A stretch of DNA of 64,000 nucleotides from Macrostomum hystrix (taxonomy: Eukaryota; Platyhelminthes; Macrostomidae). Below the pieces are notes generated by a model that saw nothing but the letters and a program-made list of their open reading frames with translations, was not told the origin of the DNA and searched no databases. Numbering within the stretch: position 1 is the first letter of the stretch; each line of letters starts with the position of its first letter. Where the stretch lies: NCBI GenBank assembly GCA_950097015.1, contig CATNEN010000038.1, positions 35,281,954-35,345,953 of the forward strand, given 5' to 3'. This document shows, piece by piece, positions 10,513-22,312 of the stretch. The translations under genes and the position numbers were made by a program.

Positions 10513-11285
10513 AATCCCAAGAAAACTTACACCCTATATTTGTTGATTCGATTGCAATTAGACGAATTAGTTCAGCACAGTTAAAAGGTGACTTTTTACT
10601 AGCAGACAGAAATTCTTGCCCCTATATATGCACCCTTAAACACGTAGTCATAATAAATTCCACTGATTAATAAACACTAGATCAGATGCAAAAGTTGATA
10701 TAGCTTAGATGTTTAGATGTTTGAGAGGACTATTGGTGCGATGTCGCCATAGCAAAGTATTTATGCACCGGTGCAGCGCAGATTGAAGCCACACAGACTA
10801 AAAGCCACTGCACTGCTGCTGCTACTGCTGCGGAATTCAAAGAACGACACTTTTAAAATCTATAACAGTCCCGTCCGTATGAATATTCTGGCCTTTCACT
10901 AAGAGCGAAAATCTGCGGCAATATGAGGTGATATTCTTAGTAGTTTGCTTCTGGAAAGCTACGAGCATAATTTAGTCTCAATGCGAGTTTCTTAATAAAC
11001 ATGCTTCATTAAGCATGTTACTCACCAACTTATATTGACTCAAACATAGGCAGTATTTACTTGACAGCTTATTTCATAAATATTTCACTACAAACCCTAA
11101 AATTTCCCTATCAAAAAAGTTTACTTTTAATTATCACTTTCCAGAAGGTTCCTTTTCCTGAACTTTCTCTTCCCTGAAGTTTCATTTCCATGAAGTTTGC
11201 ATTGGTAATTGTACGCAACAAATAGCAGAGAATAACAATTTTTTTATTTGTATTGTTTATTTGAGTGGCTTAAATAACAATAAAT
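10513..11285. other. No gene seen
   Basis: AT-rich; it contains a short CTG-type run at 10810-10832. No supported exon or repeat. Confidence 0.4.
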
Positions 11286-11650
11286 AATAATTGCAGGAGA
11301 GCATCGGGCAATGGCACATCATTCGGTGACACTAGACCCGCAGCCAGCGAGGAGGCAATTTTGCACACTTTGCTGACTCTTGAGCACACACGCACACAAA
11401 TACAGTATGCAGGCACACACTCAAATAGTTGTACATCTCCCCTGACTTTCTCATCGTCAGGCAGTGCATTACACTTATCTGTGCCTTGGAGGTTGGCCCT
11501 CAAGGACGTAAATTGCATGACAAGCCCCCAAGCCTTCTCTCCCATGGCTGCGCCCCAAATAGATGTGGCCTCGCCGTGGAATCGAACTTTGGGGACCTTG
11601 ATGCGAGAGGCAAACGCGTTAACCGCTCTGCCACCGACCCCCGAGTAGCT
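11286..11650 (-). repeat. SINE copy, nearly full length, minus strand
   Basis: The longest copy. Reading the minus strand from 11650: tRNA-like head (GGTGGCAGAGCGGTTAACG; anticodon-arm region TTTGCCTCTCGCATCAAGG), a degenerate B box (AAGTTCGATTCC), GGCGAGGCCACATCTATTT, the GGCCAACCTCCAAGGCAC block, a CA-rich segment and the GATGTGCCATTGCCCG tail. The 91-codon ORF across it is an artefact. Confidence 0.8.
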
Positions 11651-12038
11651 TTAAAAATTGTAAAAATAATTTTCTGAACTATAAAAACAAGGTTAATCAA
11701 TATAGAAAAATTTAGGAATACTTTTTTGTCGCGTAAACACAAAGTTGGATGATAAATGACTGATGCTAGAATAGATTCATTGCTAGATTACTGCTCACAA
11801 CATGGATATGTAAAATAGTGGTTAAATCGTATTAAAGTTTAGTCACAATAAATGAAATTATGAAGATTTGTCAACAGTTTGTGAGACGACCTACTTGGAA
11901 GTTGTTTTTGGAAGTCAGGTACAGCACTGCTATTGTTGATTGGCTTGATCGTTATCCATTCTGACGCACTGCATTGTAATGCACTGCCTGGGGAATTCTC
12001 CAATGGATTTGAGCAAAACGAATCGTTTTCTATGCAAT

Positions 12039-13776
12039 TCATAACAGAGATAAGCAGTAGAACAGCAGCAGAAGCCAAGCAAGCAAATGCGTCTTCGAAA
12101 GCCACAAAGTCAATCTCGAATTGCAGTCGCGACGTAGTTGAAGTCTGTCAATGGGTCCGTTGCACAATGGCTGCTGACAGCAGATGATACTGGCACTTTC
12201 GTAGCAGACGCTTGGTACGGGAAGTCGAATGACAGGGCCAGAACTCGACACTATTACCTGTTGAGTTTGGAAGAGATAAGGGGCACAAGAAGTGATTAAC
12301 AGTTGAAAAACAACGCTATTTTCCCTCTGGGGAAAGACCACAGGAGTTGCAAATACCCACTGCCTACTTGACGATAGCTCCCAAACCGAATGACCAGTTT
12401 TCGTGAGAGTATAAACAAGTTTTCGCCCTTTTCGGATAAACTGACTACCTTTTTAAGCCTTCCGAGTAAGCACCGTCGAGATATTCAGCGATGATTATCG
12501 AGTGACAAGGACAACAATTATTGCAATGTATAAACCTTTTTCCATTTTGGTTGAAAAAAAACTAAGAATATAGTCAATACAATAAAACCGAAGTGGTTAT
12601 ATGATGGATTTTGTGGCTCTTGCCACCAGACACTCTTGCTGTTTCTACGGTTAGGAGATAAAAGGATTGACGAGCCCAAATATTAAAATGTGTATTCTTG
12701 AGCAAGGCCTTCATTCTCTAGAGCTTCAGTTCAACCAGCTGTAAAATGAGTGTGAATTAAGCCTCCACAGTCCATCGACTGAAAAGCTTACACAGTAAGC
12801 TAATAATATTTGCTAGAAATTTGTTTTTCGATTTCTTTGTTGATCAATTTTGCGAGTGCTGCAATAATGAAATTTATTCACTGAAACCATCATCCTAAGT
12901 TTGGGGTGGTGAGTAGCAGAGCGGTTAACGCGTTTGCCTCTCGCATCAAGTTCGATTCCACGACGAGGCCACGTTTATTTGGGGCGCAGCCGCGGAGAGA
13001 AGGCTTGGAGGCTTGTCGTGCGCTTTATGCCATAGAGGGCCAACCTCCAAGGCTCAGTGAAAGTGTACACTGCCTGACGATGAGACAGTCAGGGCAGATG
13101 TGTAGTTCGTACACACGTGTGAGTTTGAGTCATTGCCTCCTCGCTGGCTGCGAGTCTACTGTCACCAAATGATGTGCCAGTGTTTACAGCTCTCTTGCTA
13201 TATTGTTCATATTATTAAACAAAGTTTCTGTAACTATGTAATAATGCTCTGTACTGTAAGCACATCACAACTAGCTTACCACGCAGTATTTTCCACTAGC
13301 TGTTGGTGTCTGCTCATCGACTGTCGGACAGTTCTGACAGTTGTAGCAAATGATTCTGGAGTCGGCACTGCTGTTGCCCTGAGCTATGGCGAACGGTGCT
13401 AGAATTTTTGAGGGGGATTTTTAAGGGTCTTGAAGATATTCAAGGACAGAATTTTCGGATTATGTAGGATTGGAATTTGAAAATAATTTGAAGATACTTT
13501 GAGATGGGATTTGAAGATTAGTGCTCAGCGCTTTGTCCTGAAATGATTTGAGATGGGATTTCAGGATGGGATGGGATTTTAACATAATTGGAGACGGGAT
13601 TTCGGAATATTTTCAGATGAGATTTAACGATAAAAGCGACCAAGAAATTGTTCTTTGCCAATCAATTCTCGTTTTAAGTGTAAGAGACAAAAATGTGAGA
13701 TGTTTTTATTTAAATACTTGCTATGGAACTCACTCAAATAGATTAGCAATCCAAGTATGATTCCACAATGGTTCAT
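12039..13776 (-). CDS. Ly6/uPAR-type GPI-anchored protein F, three exons
   Basis: Exons are 13776-13734 (donor TTGA|GTGAGT, phase 1), 13398-13280 (acceptor AATTCTAG, donor GTG|GTAAGC, phase 0) and 12257-12039 (acceptor CAACAG), giving 126 residues. Exon 1 encodes MNHCGIILGLLIYL and exon 2 completes the signal peptide (PFAIAQG). The mature part starts near NSSADSRIICYNCQNC, a C-x2-C-x2-C finger, and continues to GKYCV. Exon 3 has VCYESASIICCQQPLCNG, the C...CC....CN end of a Ly6/uPAR (three-finger) domain, and finishes in a hydrophobic tail (HLLAWLLLLFYCLSLL), as for GPI attachment. Exon layout and phases equal those of genes A-D, so they share ancestry, but the sequence is far diverged and intron 2 lacks the 32-bp minisatellite, holding a SINE and repeat X instead. 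Ligand unknown. Confidence 0.8.
12280..12640 (+). repeat. Interspersed repeat 'X' in intron 2 of gene F
   Basis: Shares CTCCCAAACCGAATGACC, TTTTCGTGAGAGT and the CTTGCCACCAGA end with the copy at 6050-6440. Confidence 0.55.
12906..13190 (+). repeat. SINE copy with clear tRNA-like promoter
   Basis: A-box-like TAGCAGAGCGGT at 12914-12925 and a canonical B box GTTCGATTCC at 12950-12959 define the RNA polymerase III promoter of a tRNA-derived SINE. The body follows, ending near GATGATGTGCCAGTG. It lies inside intron 2 of gene F on the opposite strand. Confidence 0.8.
13430..13620. repeat. Degenerate GAGATGGGATTT repeat
   Basis: Loose tandem of purine-rich words (GAGATGGGATTT, GAGACGGGATTT, CAGATGAGATTT) in intron 1 of gene F. 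Confidence 0.5.
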
Positions 13777-14335
13777 GTTGTCGAAAATTTCAGAAAACTT
13801 TCTAATTATTTTTAAACGTGCCTATCAAAGTGTGGACAGAAGCCTATAAATTTATAAGCGTATTCAGGTGTAAGCAGTGATGGATACCTGTGGCAGACAT
13901 GAAGGCTATTTTCGACAAAAAATCACTGGCTACATGAATTAATCCAGCATGTTTGCAATGGGTGCTTTGCTGTGCATTCTCTAGCTGATTGCAAGGGAGG
14001 TCAATATTACTTGCAAACTGTTATGTGCTTTATGTACAGATCTCTCTATCATAGTAGTGCGTACATCTCCTTCTATACTGACTCCTTCCATCTAACCCTC
14101 CGAACATGCAGCATCTCCCCCTTCCCCTGTGTACGGCACGGCCTTCTAAATTCACTTTCCGAACTTTCACTCCGTCAAAAAATCGTGTGCGTTTATGGTT
14201 CTATCACTTTACCAGTAGCGTAGGGAAATTGAGAGATGTACTTTATCGTCTTATATTTACATGTACATGAAGATGTACGTATAAATCTTATCGTACATAA
14301 AAAAATCTGTCATAATTTTATCGCGCCAGAATTTC
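13777..14335. other. 5' flank of gene F, no gene seen
   Basis: Upstream of the F start codon on the minus strand, so its promoter should be here. The short ORFs have no recognisable product. Confidence 0.35.
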
Positions 14336-14490
14336 ATCTCATCTCTCGAGTATCTCATCTCTCCCCTATCTCTTCTCTCCTGGGTCTCATCTCTCCTGTT
14401 TCTCATCTCTCCCCTATTTCTTCTCTCCTGTGGCTCATTTCTCCTGTGTCTCATCTCTAACCTTTCTCATGTCTCCACTATCTCATATTT
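14336..14490. repeat. CT-rich tandem repeat
   Basis: Imperfect repeats of CTCATCTCTCCTGTNT and CCCCTATCTCTTCTCTCC. It is polypyrimidine on the plus strand. Confidence 0.75.
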
Positions 14491-14505
14491 CTAAAGTCAA
14501 TGCTA

Positions 14506-15331
14506 CAGAACTGAGATTCTTCAGGACTGCAAAGCTACTGGACTGAGATTCTTCAGGACTGCAAAGCTACTGGACTGAGATTCTTCAGGACTGCAAAGCT
14601 ACTGGACTGAGATTCTTCAGGACTGCAAAGCTACTGGACTGAGATTCTTCAGGACTGCAAAGCTACTGGACTGAGATTCTTCAGGACTGCAAAGCTACTG
14701 GACTGAGATTCTTCAGGACTGCACAGCTACTGGACTGAGATTCTTCAGGACTGCAAAGCTACTGGACTGAGATTCTTCAGGACTGCACAGCTACTGGACT
14801 GAGATTCTTCAGGACTGCAAACTTACTGGACTGAGATTCTTCAGGACTGCACAGCTACTGGACTGAGATTCTTCAGGACTGCAAAGCTACTGGACTGAGA
14901 TTCTTCAGGACTGCAAAGCTACTGGACTGAGATTCTTCAGGACTGCAAAGCTACTGGACTGAGATTCTTCAGGACTGCAAAGCTACTGGACTGAGATTCT
15001 TCAGGACTGCAAAGCTACTGGACTGAGATTCTTCAGGACTGCACAGCTACTGGACTGAGATTCTTCAGGACTGCAAAGCTACTGGACTGAGATTCTTCAG
15101 GACTGCACAGCTACTGGACTGAGATTCTTCAGGACTGCAAACTTACTGGACTGAGATTCTTCAGGACTGCACAGCTACTGGACTGAGATTCTTCAGGACT
15201 GCAAAGCTACTGGACTGAGATTCTTCAGGACTGCAAAGCTACTGGACTGAGATTCTTCAGGACTGCAAAGCTACTGGACTGAGATTCTTCAGGACTGCAA
15301 AGCTACTGGACTGAGATTCTTCAGGACTGCA
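14506..15331 (-). repeat. 32-bp minisatellite array downstream of gene A
   Basis: About 26 copies of the 32-bp unit of the Ly6-type introns, oriented as in minus-strand genes. It lies 3' of gene A exon 3 and is not inside any gene I could reconstruct. A pattern of variant units (GCACAGC, GCAAACTTAC) recurs exactly 320 bp (10 units) apart at 14721 and 15041, so the array grew by a recent 10-unit duplication. Confidence 0.95.
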
Positions 15332-15679
15332 CGATTTAACTTGCTATAGAAATAGATGATGGCAGAAACGGTTTATTTTTTATTGCGTTTGAAGTACGAG
15401 TTTGAGTACGAGTATGAGTTTGCTTATTGCGCAAAAGTATTATAGCTTCAAATGTAGCTATTGAGTAATTAGCAAGTTTTAAATATGCAATGCTAAAAAT
15501 ATTATATTTTTTGGTTCATAAGTGGTAGGATTGGCTTCTTTTTAATGATGCTTAAACAAGAACTTCTATACCACCTCTAGTTCATTCGTCTGTTTTTGCT
15601 TTAGTAGGCATGGTACAGAACGTTCGGATTATTGTAAAAAAAAGCACAGAAACTAGAAAATCATCCATGGAACATTGCT

Positions 15680-18253
15680 TTATAGGCTGCAGTTGCTGAC
15701 AATCTGCTGCAGGACAACCGAAACTATCAGAAGGAACAGAGCACCAGACACTTGATGGCCGGTGTTGCACAGGTTAGATACGCAGCAGTATGAATAATCC
15801 AGTACCTCAAGGCAGAACGGAACAGCGCTTCTAGCGACAATTCCTTTCACAACCAATTTCTGTTTGTTAAATTGTTAAAAAGTAAATTCTATTCAGAGGT
15901 TGCATCGGAAAGATTTAGGGATTAGAAATCATATTCATTTGGTGGCAGACTCAAGTCTATGTGCATGGCCTCCTAAAGATTCCTACTCAGGGACTTTGGT
16001 GTGAGAGGCAAACGTGCGAACAAATCTCTCCCTCAGCCCCAGATAATGAAAAGTTTAGTTTGATATTTTAACCACAAGTAAAATAAATTTTTGTGTTTTT
16101 TCGAATCCAATTGACAGGACTGCAAACTTACTGGACTGAGATTCTTCAGGACTGCAAAGCTACTGGACTAAGATTCGTCAGGACTGCAAAGCTACTGGAC
16201 TGGGATTCTTCAGGACAGCGGATCTACTGGGCTGAGATTCTTCAGGACTGCAAAGCTTCTGGACTGAGATTCTTCAGGACTGCAAACTTACTGGACTGAG
16301 ATTCTTCAGGACTGCAAAGCTACCGGACTGAGATTCTTCAGGACTGCAAAGCTACTGGACTGAGATTCTTCAGGACTGCAAAGCTACTGGACTGAGATTC
16401 TTCAGGACTGCAAAGCTATGGACTGAGATTCTTTAGGACTGCAAAGCTACTGGACTAAGATTCTTCAGGACTGCGGATCTACTGGAATGAGATTCTTCAG
16501 GACTGCGGATCTACTGGAATGAGATTCTTCAGGACTGCGGATCTACTGGAATGAGATTCTTCAGGACTGCGGATCTACTGGACTGAGATTCTTCAGAACT
16601 GCAAAGCTTCTGGACTGAGATTCTTCAGGACTGCAAACTTACTGGACTGAGATTCTTCAGGACTGCAAAGCTACTGGACTGAGATTCTTCAGGACTGCAA
16701 AGCTATGGACTGAGATTCTTTAGGACTGCAAAGCTACTGGACTAAGATTCTTCAGGACTGCGGATCTAATGGAATGAGATTCTTCAGGACTGCGGATCTA
16801 CTGGAATGAGATTCTTCAGGACTGCGGATCTACTGGAATGAGATTCTTCAGGACTGCGGATCTACTGGACTGAGATTCTTCAGGACTGCAAAGCTTCTGG
16901 ACTGAGATTCTTCAGGACTGCAAACTTACTGGACTGAGATTCTTCAGGACTGGAAACTTACTGGACTGAGATTCTTCAGGACTGCAAAGCTACTGGACTG
17001 AGATTCTTCAGGACTGCAAACTTACTGGACTGAGATTCTTCAGGACTGCAAAGCTACCGGACTGAGATTCTTCAGGACTGCAAAGCTACTGGACTGAGAT
17101 TCTTCAGGACTGCAAAGCTACTGGACTGAGATTCTTCAGGACTGCAAAGCTACTGGACGGAGATTCGTCAGGACTGCAAAGCTACTGGACTGAGATTCGT
17201 CAGGACTGCAAAGCTACTGGACTGAGATTCTTCAGGACTACGAATCTACTGGACTGAGATTCATTAGGACTACGAATCTGCTGGACTGAGATTCTTTAGG
17301 ACTACAAATCTACTGGACTGAGATTCTTTAGGACTACAAATCTACTGGACTGAGATTCTTTAGGACTACAAATCTACTGGACTGAGATTCTTTAGGACTA
17401 CAAATCTACTGGACTGAGATTCGTCAGGACTACGAATCTACTGGACTGAGATTCTTTAGGACTACCAATCTATTGGACTGAGATTCTTTAGGACTACGAA
17501 TCTACTGGACTGAGATTCTTTAGGACTACGAATCTACTGGACTGAGATTCTTTAGGACTACCAATCTACTGGACTGAGATTCTTTAGGACTACAAATCTA
17601 CTGGACTGAGATTCTTTAGGACTACGAATCTACTGGACTGAGATTCTTTAGGACTACGAATCTACTGGACTGAGATTCTTTAGGACTACGAATCTACTGG
17701 ACTGAGATTCTTTAGGACTACGAATCTACTGGACTGAGATTCTTTAGGACTACGAATCTACTGGACTGAGATTCTTTAGGACTACGAATCTACTGGACTG
17801 AGATTCTTTAGGACTACGAATCTACTTGACTGAGATTCTTTAGGACTACGAATCTACTGGACTGAGATTCTTTAGGACTACGAATCTACTGGACTGAGAT
17901 TCTTTAGGACTACGAATCTACTGGACTGAGATTCTTTAGGACTACGAATCTACTGGACTGAGATTGCGTTTATGTCCACTGCAGCGCTTGTTTTTAGGTT
18001 CGTGATACATGACTCACAAGGCAGTATGAACTCTCTATTATTTCGGTTGTATCGTCCACACTATTGCAGCCTATGCAGACATAGCACTTTGCGGCGTTGG
18101 TTCCAGCGATGCAAACTAAAATGTTAAAAATCGTTGTATGAAGCTTTAAAACTAATGAAAGCTGAATTTCTAAATTGAAAAAAAATGATGAGACTGTCTT
18201 GACTAACATGCAGACAGTATTCCGATCGAAAGAATGGAACGAAGTTTCAACAT
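15680..18253 (-). CDS. Ly6/uPAR-type GPI-anchored protein A, three exons
   Basis: Exons are 18253-18208 (donor GCAT|GTTAGT), 18115-18018 (acceptor ACATTTTAG, donor CTT|GTGAGT) and 15859-15680 (acceptor AACAAACAG), giving 107 residues. The signal peptide runs from MLKLRSILSIGILSA through CIAGTNA. The mature N-terminus carries KCYVCIGC (C-x2-C-x2-C) and SSYCL; exon 3 adds PFCLEV, then SYCCVSNLCN, and a hydrophobic C-tail (GALFLLIVSVVL) typical of GPI-anchored proteins. Eight mature Cys end in the CC....CN signature of three-finger Ly6/uPAR domains. Intron 2 (18017-15860) is mostly the 32-bp minisatellite. The promoter side (18254-18450) is a diverged homologue of those of B and D. The ectodomain differs markedly from B-D while tail and intron ends do not. 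The ligand cannot be inferred. Confidence 0.85.
16117..17966 (-). repeat. 32-bp minisatellite in intron 2 of gene A
   Basis: About 58 copies. Two subfamilies are segregated: units with ACTACGAATC near exon 2 (17235-17966) and units with ACTGCAAAGC or ACTGCGGATC further in. Inner units include a local duplication (16430-16640 and 16700-16910 share the same variant order). Confidence 0.97.
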
Positions 18254-19513
18254 TTTTCTAGCTTCCAGTAAGGCTTGGACAGGTGCTGTAGAAGAAACTC
18301 GCCCTGCTTTTAAAAAATTTAGCGATAAATATTCCTTTAGCTTGATGCGAAATTAAAGTAGAGAAACTGCAGCAAGTTATAAACACACCGAAAGTTATTC
18401 AGAATAAACTTTAGTGCTGGAGGAAGTGTACAACGTTGTCTAGAAATGACGAAACAGCTTGTCGCTAACTTTTATGAGCAGTGGAGTCTAATGGGAATAA
18501 ACAGGGTATGTTCAGCGAATGAATATTTGGTAAATATGATTTCGCTGAATTAACGCATTTGTCAGACTATGTGGATAGTAGCGTGGCTACTCCAGGTTAG
18601 TGAACGCGGCGGGGGAGGACCGCTGCCCCACCCCAGCCTTTGGGGGTGTTTTAAGCGCCATGCGCGGGCCTCCTGCGCACGGCTGCCCTATCACGGCGTG
18701 CTCAATGTCTTATCTTTATCCATGATTTTTTACTCCCTAATCTTTCTTACCGCTGTTAAATAAAACTTTTTCTTATTGCTAAAAATGCTTTCGCACCTCA
18801 CAGGGGTTTTGTTCCCCGCTTTGTTCGCTTTGCTCACCACTGCCTCGCCTTCGCCTTACTTCCGCGGCGCTGTTCACAAAATCCTCCTAATTGATTTCTT
18901 CTCATTACCGATGATTAACTTTACTTTACTTTAGTTTCAGCTTCCATTTCAATTCATTAGTTTTGTCGTGCCGTAACAACAGGGAGAACTATTGTTTTAA
19001 GATAGCTCAGCTAAGAAAAATACAAACCTAATTAATGGCCACTCTGGCCCTTTATATTATTTTGAACATGACTGACGGCAACGTGCCGCCCAAAACATAA
19101 TGTGAATATAGCGCAATCAACCAGAGTAACGTGCCGTATGTGGACGCTACGAAGAACAAGTACATTAGTTAAGAAGTACCTTAGTTTAGCAGACAGACAC
19201 GCACAGTACAGCAGAGATAGTTAATGATTATGAACATAGTTAACTAGTCAAGTGGTGCCACAGTTTTTTATACTTATTGTCTTTGGCCTTAATACAGGCT
19301 TTTAACTCAGCTAAAAACTACATATCCGCAAGTGCAATGTCCTCAAACAAATATGAAATACATAAAGTCAAATCAAATGCGCTTGGCGGCCACACATTAA
19401 ATTCATTGTCTCCGACCATTTTGGTAGCAGAGCGACTAAATCCGGCCCAAGCGACAAGTTTGATCCACGCCATGTCGAATCCATGCGCATTCGTCAGTAC
19501 GACCGACAGATGC
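18254..19513. other. 5' flank of gene A and unassigned sequence
   Basis: 18254-18450 matches the upstream regions of B and D (AAGCCTTACTGGAAGCTA next to the start codon). A GC-rich patch at 18598-18705 and a C/T-rich patch at 18800-18870 stand out from the AT-rich surroundings and may be transposon remnants. No gene recognised. Confidence 0.4.
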
Positions 19514-19952
19514 TCAGAGGATACAGATACTTGTATTTACTTCTTGTTCAGTCGGCTGTGCAAATGACTCTGCATCGAAGACTTTGCCTTCAGCCTCAGT
19601 AGAAGCAGTAGAATTGAGCTCCTTGAACTCTGACGGCTCCTTGGCCTGTGAAGTCTCCTGGTCTAGAGTCCTGGTAGTGATGTCGGATTGGTGCACTAAC
19701 CGGGCTCGATCCAACCGGGAATTTGGTTGGGATTCGATTTCACACGAATGTACACAGGCTTAGCAGATTCTGTTGGTGGGTGAAACTCTGTTGCAGAAGT
19801 AGAAAAGAGCGTGCGCGGAATTTTCAGGATGACCTGGCCAGCAGGAATGGCTCCGATTGCAGATGGTGTGGTGTTTTGTGTCAGGCAGAACGCGTTGATT
19901 GAATGGTCCACATCACCAGCTGATCTGTTTAGCGACAGCTTGAGCTCTTGAA

Positions 19953-20538
19953 TCACTCGCTCATTGTCGACCAATGCCGCTGCGTGGCGTGGTGGCGTTC
20001 CTGCGACTCTTCGTTGACAAGCCTGGCCTCGGAGCGGCCTCTGTGAACTTCTCCCGGCCTCTGCTCAGCCCGCTTGGACATCCTGGACATCTGGTGATGT
20101 CCAGGAGGCGCTAAAACGTGTTGTATTTGGTTTTGTTTTACGAAGCGCTGGAATTCTTCCGAACGAAAATTAGTTCCGTTGTCTAAGAGAAAAAACTTGG
20201 GCAAACCAACATTACTTAAAACTCCTCCTGCAAGCCTTGATGACAGAAGAAGATGCGAGGAAATTGCGAACTTGCACATCAATCCAGCAAGAAAATACGA
20301 GGAACTTAAAGTATTGGTACATCGCAATGTCGATGTGAACACGTTCAAGAAATTCCTAAGCATCCGTCCAACTGGCTAGGTTGGCATTGGGCTTCTTGAG
20401 TGCGTGTAGCTGGCATGTGGCGCATCTGTTAATGTGCAAGTCCATGGATGGCCACAAGAAATACTGCCGTCCAAGACGAATCGTTCGGATGATGCTGCGA
20501 TGCTGCTCGTGGAGAAATTTCAGAATTTTGAGTCTCAT
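19953..20538 (-). pseudogene. Retrotransposon integrase fragment
   Basis: 20538-20356 contains the zinc-binding H...H...C..C end (FLHEQHRS...CATCQLH) and the WPSMD motif before the core. The next frame holds LPKFFLLDNGTNFRSEEF, with a catalytic Asp in the DNGTNF motif. A segment of the core, including the first catalytic Asp, is missing. The frame continues weakly to about 19514. Confidence 0.75.
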
Positions 20539-20626
20539 TGCAACGGGAGGAGCGATTGGAATGTAGACGATTCCATTCTGGATGGTGTATTCGGATCGGT
20601 CTTAACTATACGGCTGCATAGATCGT

Positions 20627-20777
20627 CCTTGAGCGTCTAAAATGCCAGGCAAATAAGTGCGAGTTCTGTGACTTTGCAAAAGACTTTATTCTCTCACTGT
20701 TCATCTTCGGCTTGAAGAGCCAGTCTCTTCGTCAAAAGTTATTTGCCAAGGACCAGTTCACGCTCGAAACTTCGAGT
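20627..20777 (+). repeat. Inverted gag segment inside the gypsy element
   Basis: Nearly identical to the reverse complement of about 22800-22650 (the KCQANKCEFCDFA region of gag), but in opposite orientation to the pol segments around it. Confidence 0.85.
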
Positions 20778-21146
20778 GACTGAATCTCAGGATCCTTGGA
20801 AGCAGAAATTCTTTGAAGAAGTGTCTGTCAGATTGTCTGAACTCCTGAAGACTGTTAATCTCTTGCATGTTTACACAGCTAGTCCTTGCGGCTTCTCGAC
20901 AACTTGGCAATCTCAATTGTCTCTCCTTGGGGCGAGCATTGGGTCGAAAGGAGCGAGCATTGTCTCTCCTTTCGAATAGCACACCCTGTAGTTTTATGAG
21001 CTTAGAGTAAGAGCCCAACGCTGCGGACGAGCAGAAACACTCTCTGAAGTGTTCCTTGGGTTAAAGATGTACATCAGGGGCGATGGTCAGATAGAATCAG
21101 ATAGCTCTCAGGTGACCTGATTTACCACACGAGAAACATGCGCCCT

Positions 21147-21861
21147 TTAGCTGCATCCTGCGAGAAATTGTTGAAAGTATTTTACTCCTTTAACTATTGC
21201 CAACGCCTCGCGCTCGATGTTAGAGTAGTTGGACTCGGCATGCGTCAGCATCTGACTAGCGAGCCAGACAGCTCGCCTTTGGTTCTCGTCATATAAGAGC
21301 ACGAATCCAATGCCATCCTTTGACGCATCGCAAGTGAGATATAGCGGCTTCGAGATGTCGTACGGAACTACTACTCTAGCAATGTTGGCTTTTAATTTGT
21401 TAAATGCCAGTCTATGAGTCTCTGTGCAACTCAATTGTACGTTCTTCATGGAAAAGTTCTTGCAAAAGAGTTCATAATTTCAAAGGGTGGATATAGCACT
21501 TCGCAGCTTGTCCTTGTCCCTTGGCTCTGGTAGCTCAGTCAAAGCCTCCATCCGAGTACAGTTGTCCGTATTAAAGTATGAAGCCGAGGAACTTGACACT
21601 TTCATTGCACTTTTGCGACTTTTGGGTGTTGATTCTGAAGCCATACTGCGAAAATCGGTTCTTTACGAGGGACAGAACTCGGTGATGCTCTTTCAGACCT
21701 GGTGTTCCGAACATATCGTCCTGGTACGAAGCGACGTTCGGTCGAATGTCGCGGGGAAGTTTATCCATCACTTCTTGGAAGATCAACGGTGCCGCAGAGA
21801 TTCCGAATTGCACTCGACAATAGTCTTCCTTGAGAATGGTAATGATCGGGCTGGGTAGCAC
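21147..21861 (-). pseudogene. Retrotransposon RT and RNase H fragments
   Basis: 21861-21571 has the RT palm segment FGISAAPLIFQEVMD and a catalytic-loop version YQDDMF (usually Y(L/I/V)DD). 21449-21147 has the RNase H start (LYLTCDASKDGIGFVL) and NIEREALAIVKGVKYFQQFL. The fingers part of RT is missing or shifted, and the two segments are in different frames. Confidence 0.8.
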
Positions 21862-22312
21862 ATGCTTTCGAATGACACTCCGGATTTCAGGCGAAAGCTT
21901 GCTCTGAATTTGTCTGCCTCATTGACAGAGACATGAGAGCACTTTAAGCTTGAGTCCAAGTCAGGTATCAGGTGCAGTGCTCAATTGAAGTTCAAAACGA
22001 GAATACTGTGCGTGTCCGGCTCTCAAACGAAAATGTCTCCGACTGCGCTCTTCTCGCTGTTGTCCTTGACCGTAGCATACCTCAGCACTCCGAGAGCAGC
22101 TGCCTGTGAGCCCCCACACTTTCAGAGACTTTGTGTTGTCACTTTGGATTTTAAGGCCGGTCCTTTCATAGTGATGGCAGTGATTTGGCTCCCAGAGTCG
22201 ACGCAGATAGTAGTTTTCAAATCACCAATTCGAAGCTCTTCAACCAAAGGATACTACTTGCCGTTCCGAACTCAACAGATAGAATGCTGCCGGGTTGATC
22301 ACGTTTGAGGCT

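Noticed and set aside
12906-12970. Functional tRNA gene
   Set aside because: A and B boxes are present but the cloverleaf is not complete and the same segment recurs as the head of many SINE copies.
18569-18763. 64-codon ORF with a hydrophobic end
   Set aside because: No matching sequence elsewhere in the cluster, no splice context, and it spans a compositionally odd GC patch.
19000-19270. LTR of the gypsy element
   Set aside because: No matching copy was found at 22990-23250 and no clear primer-binding site.
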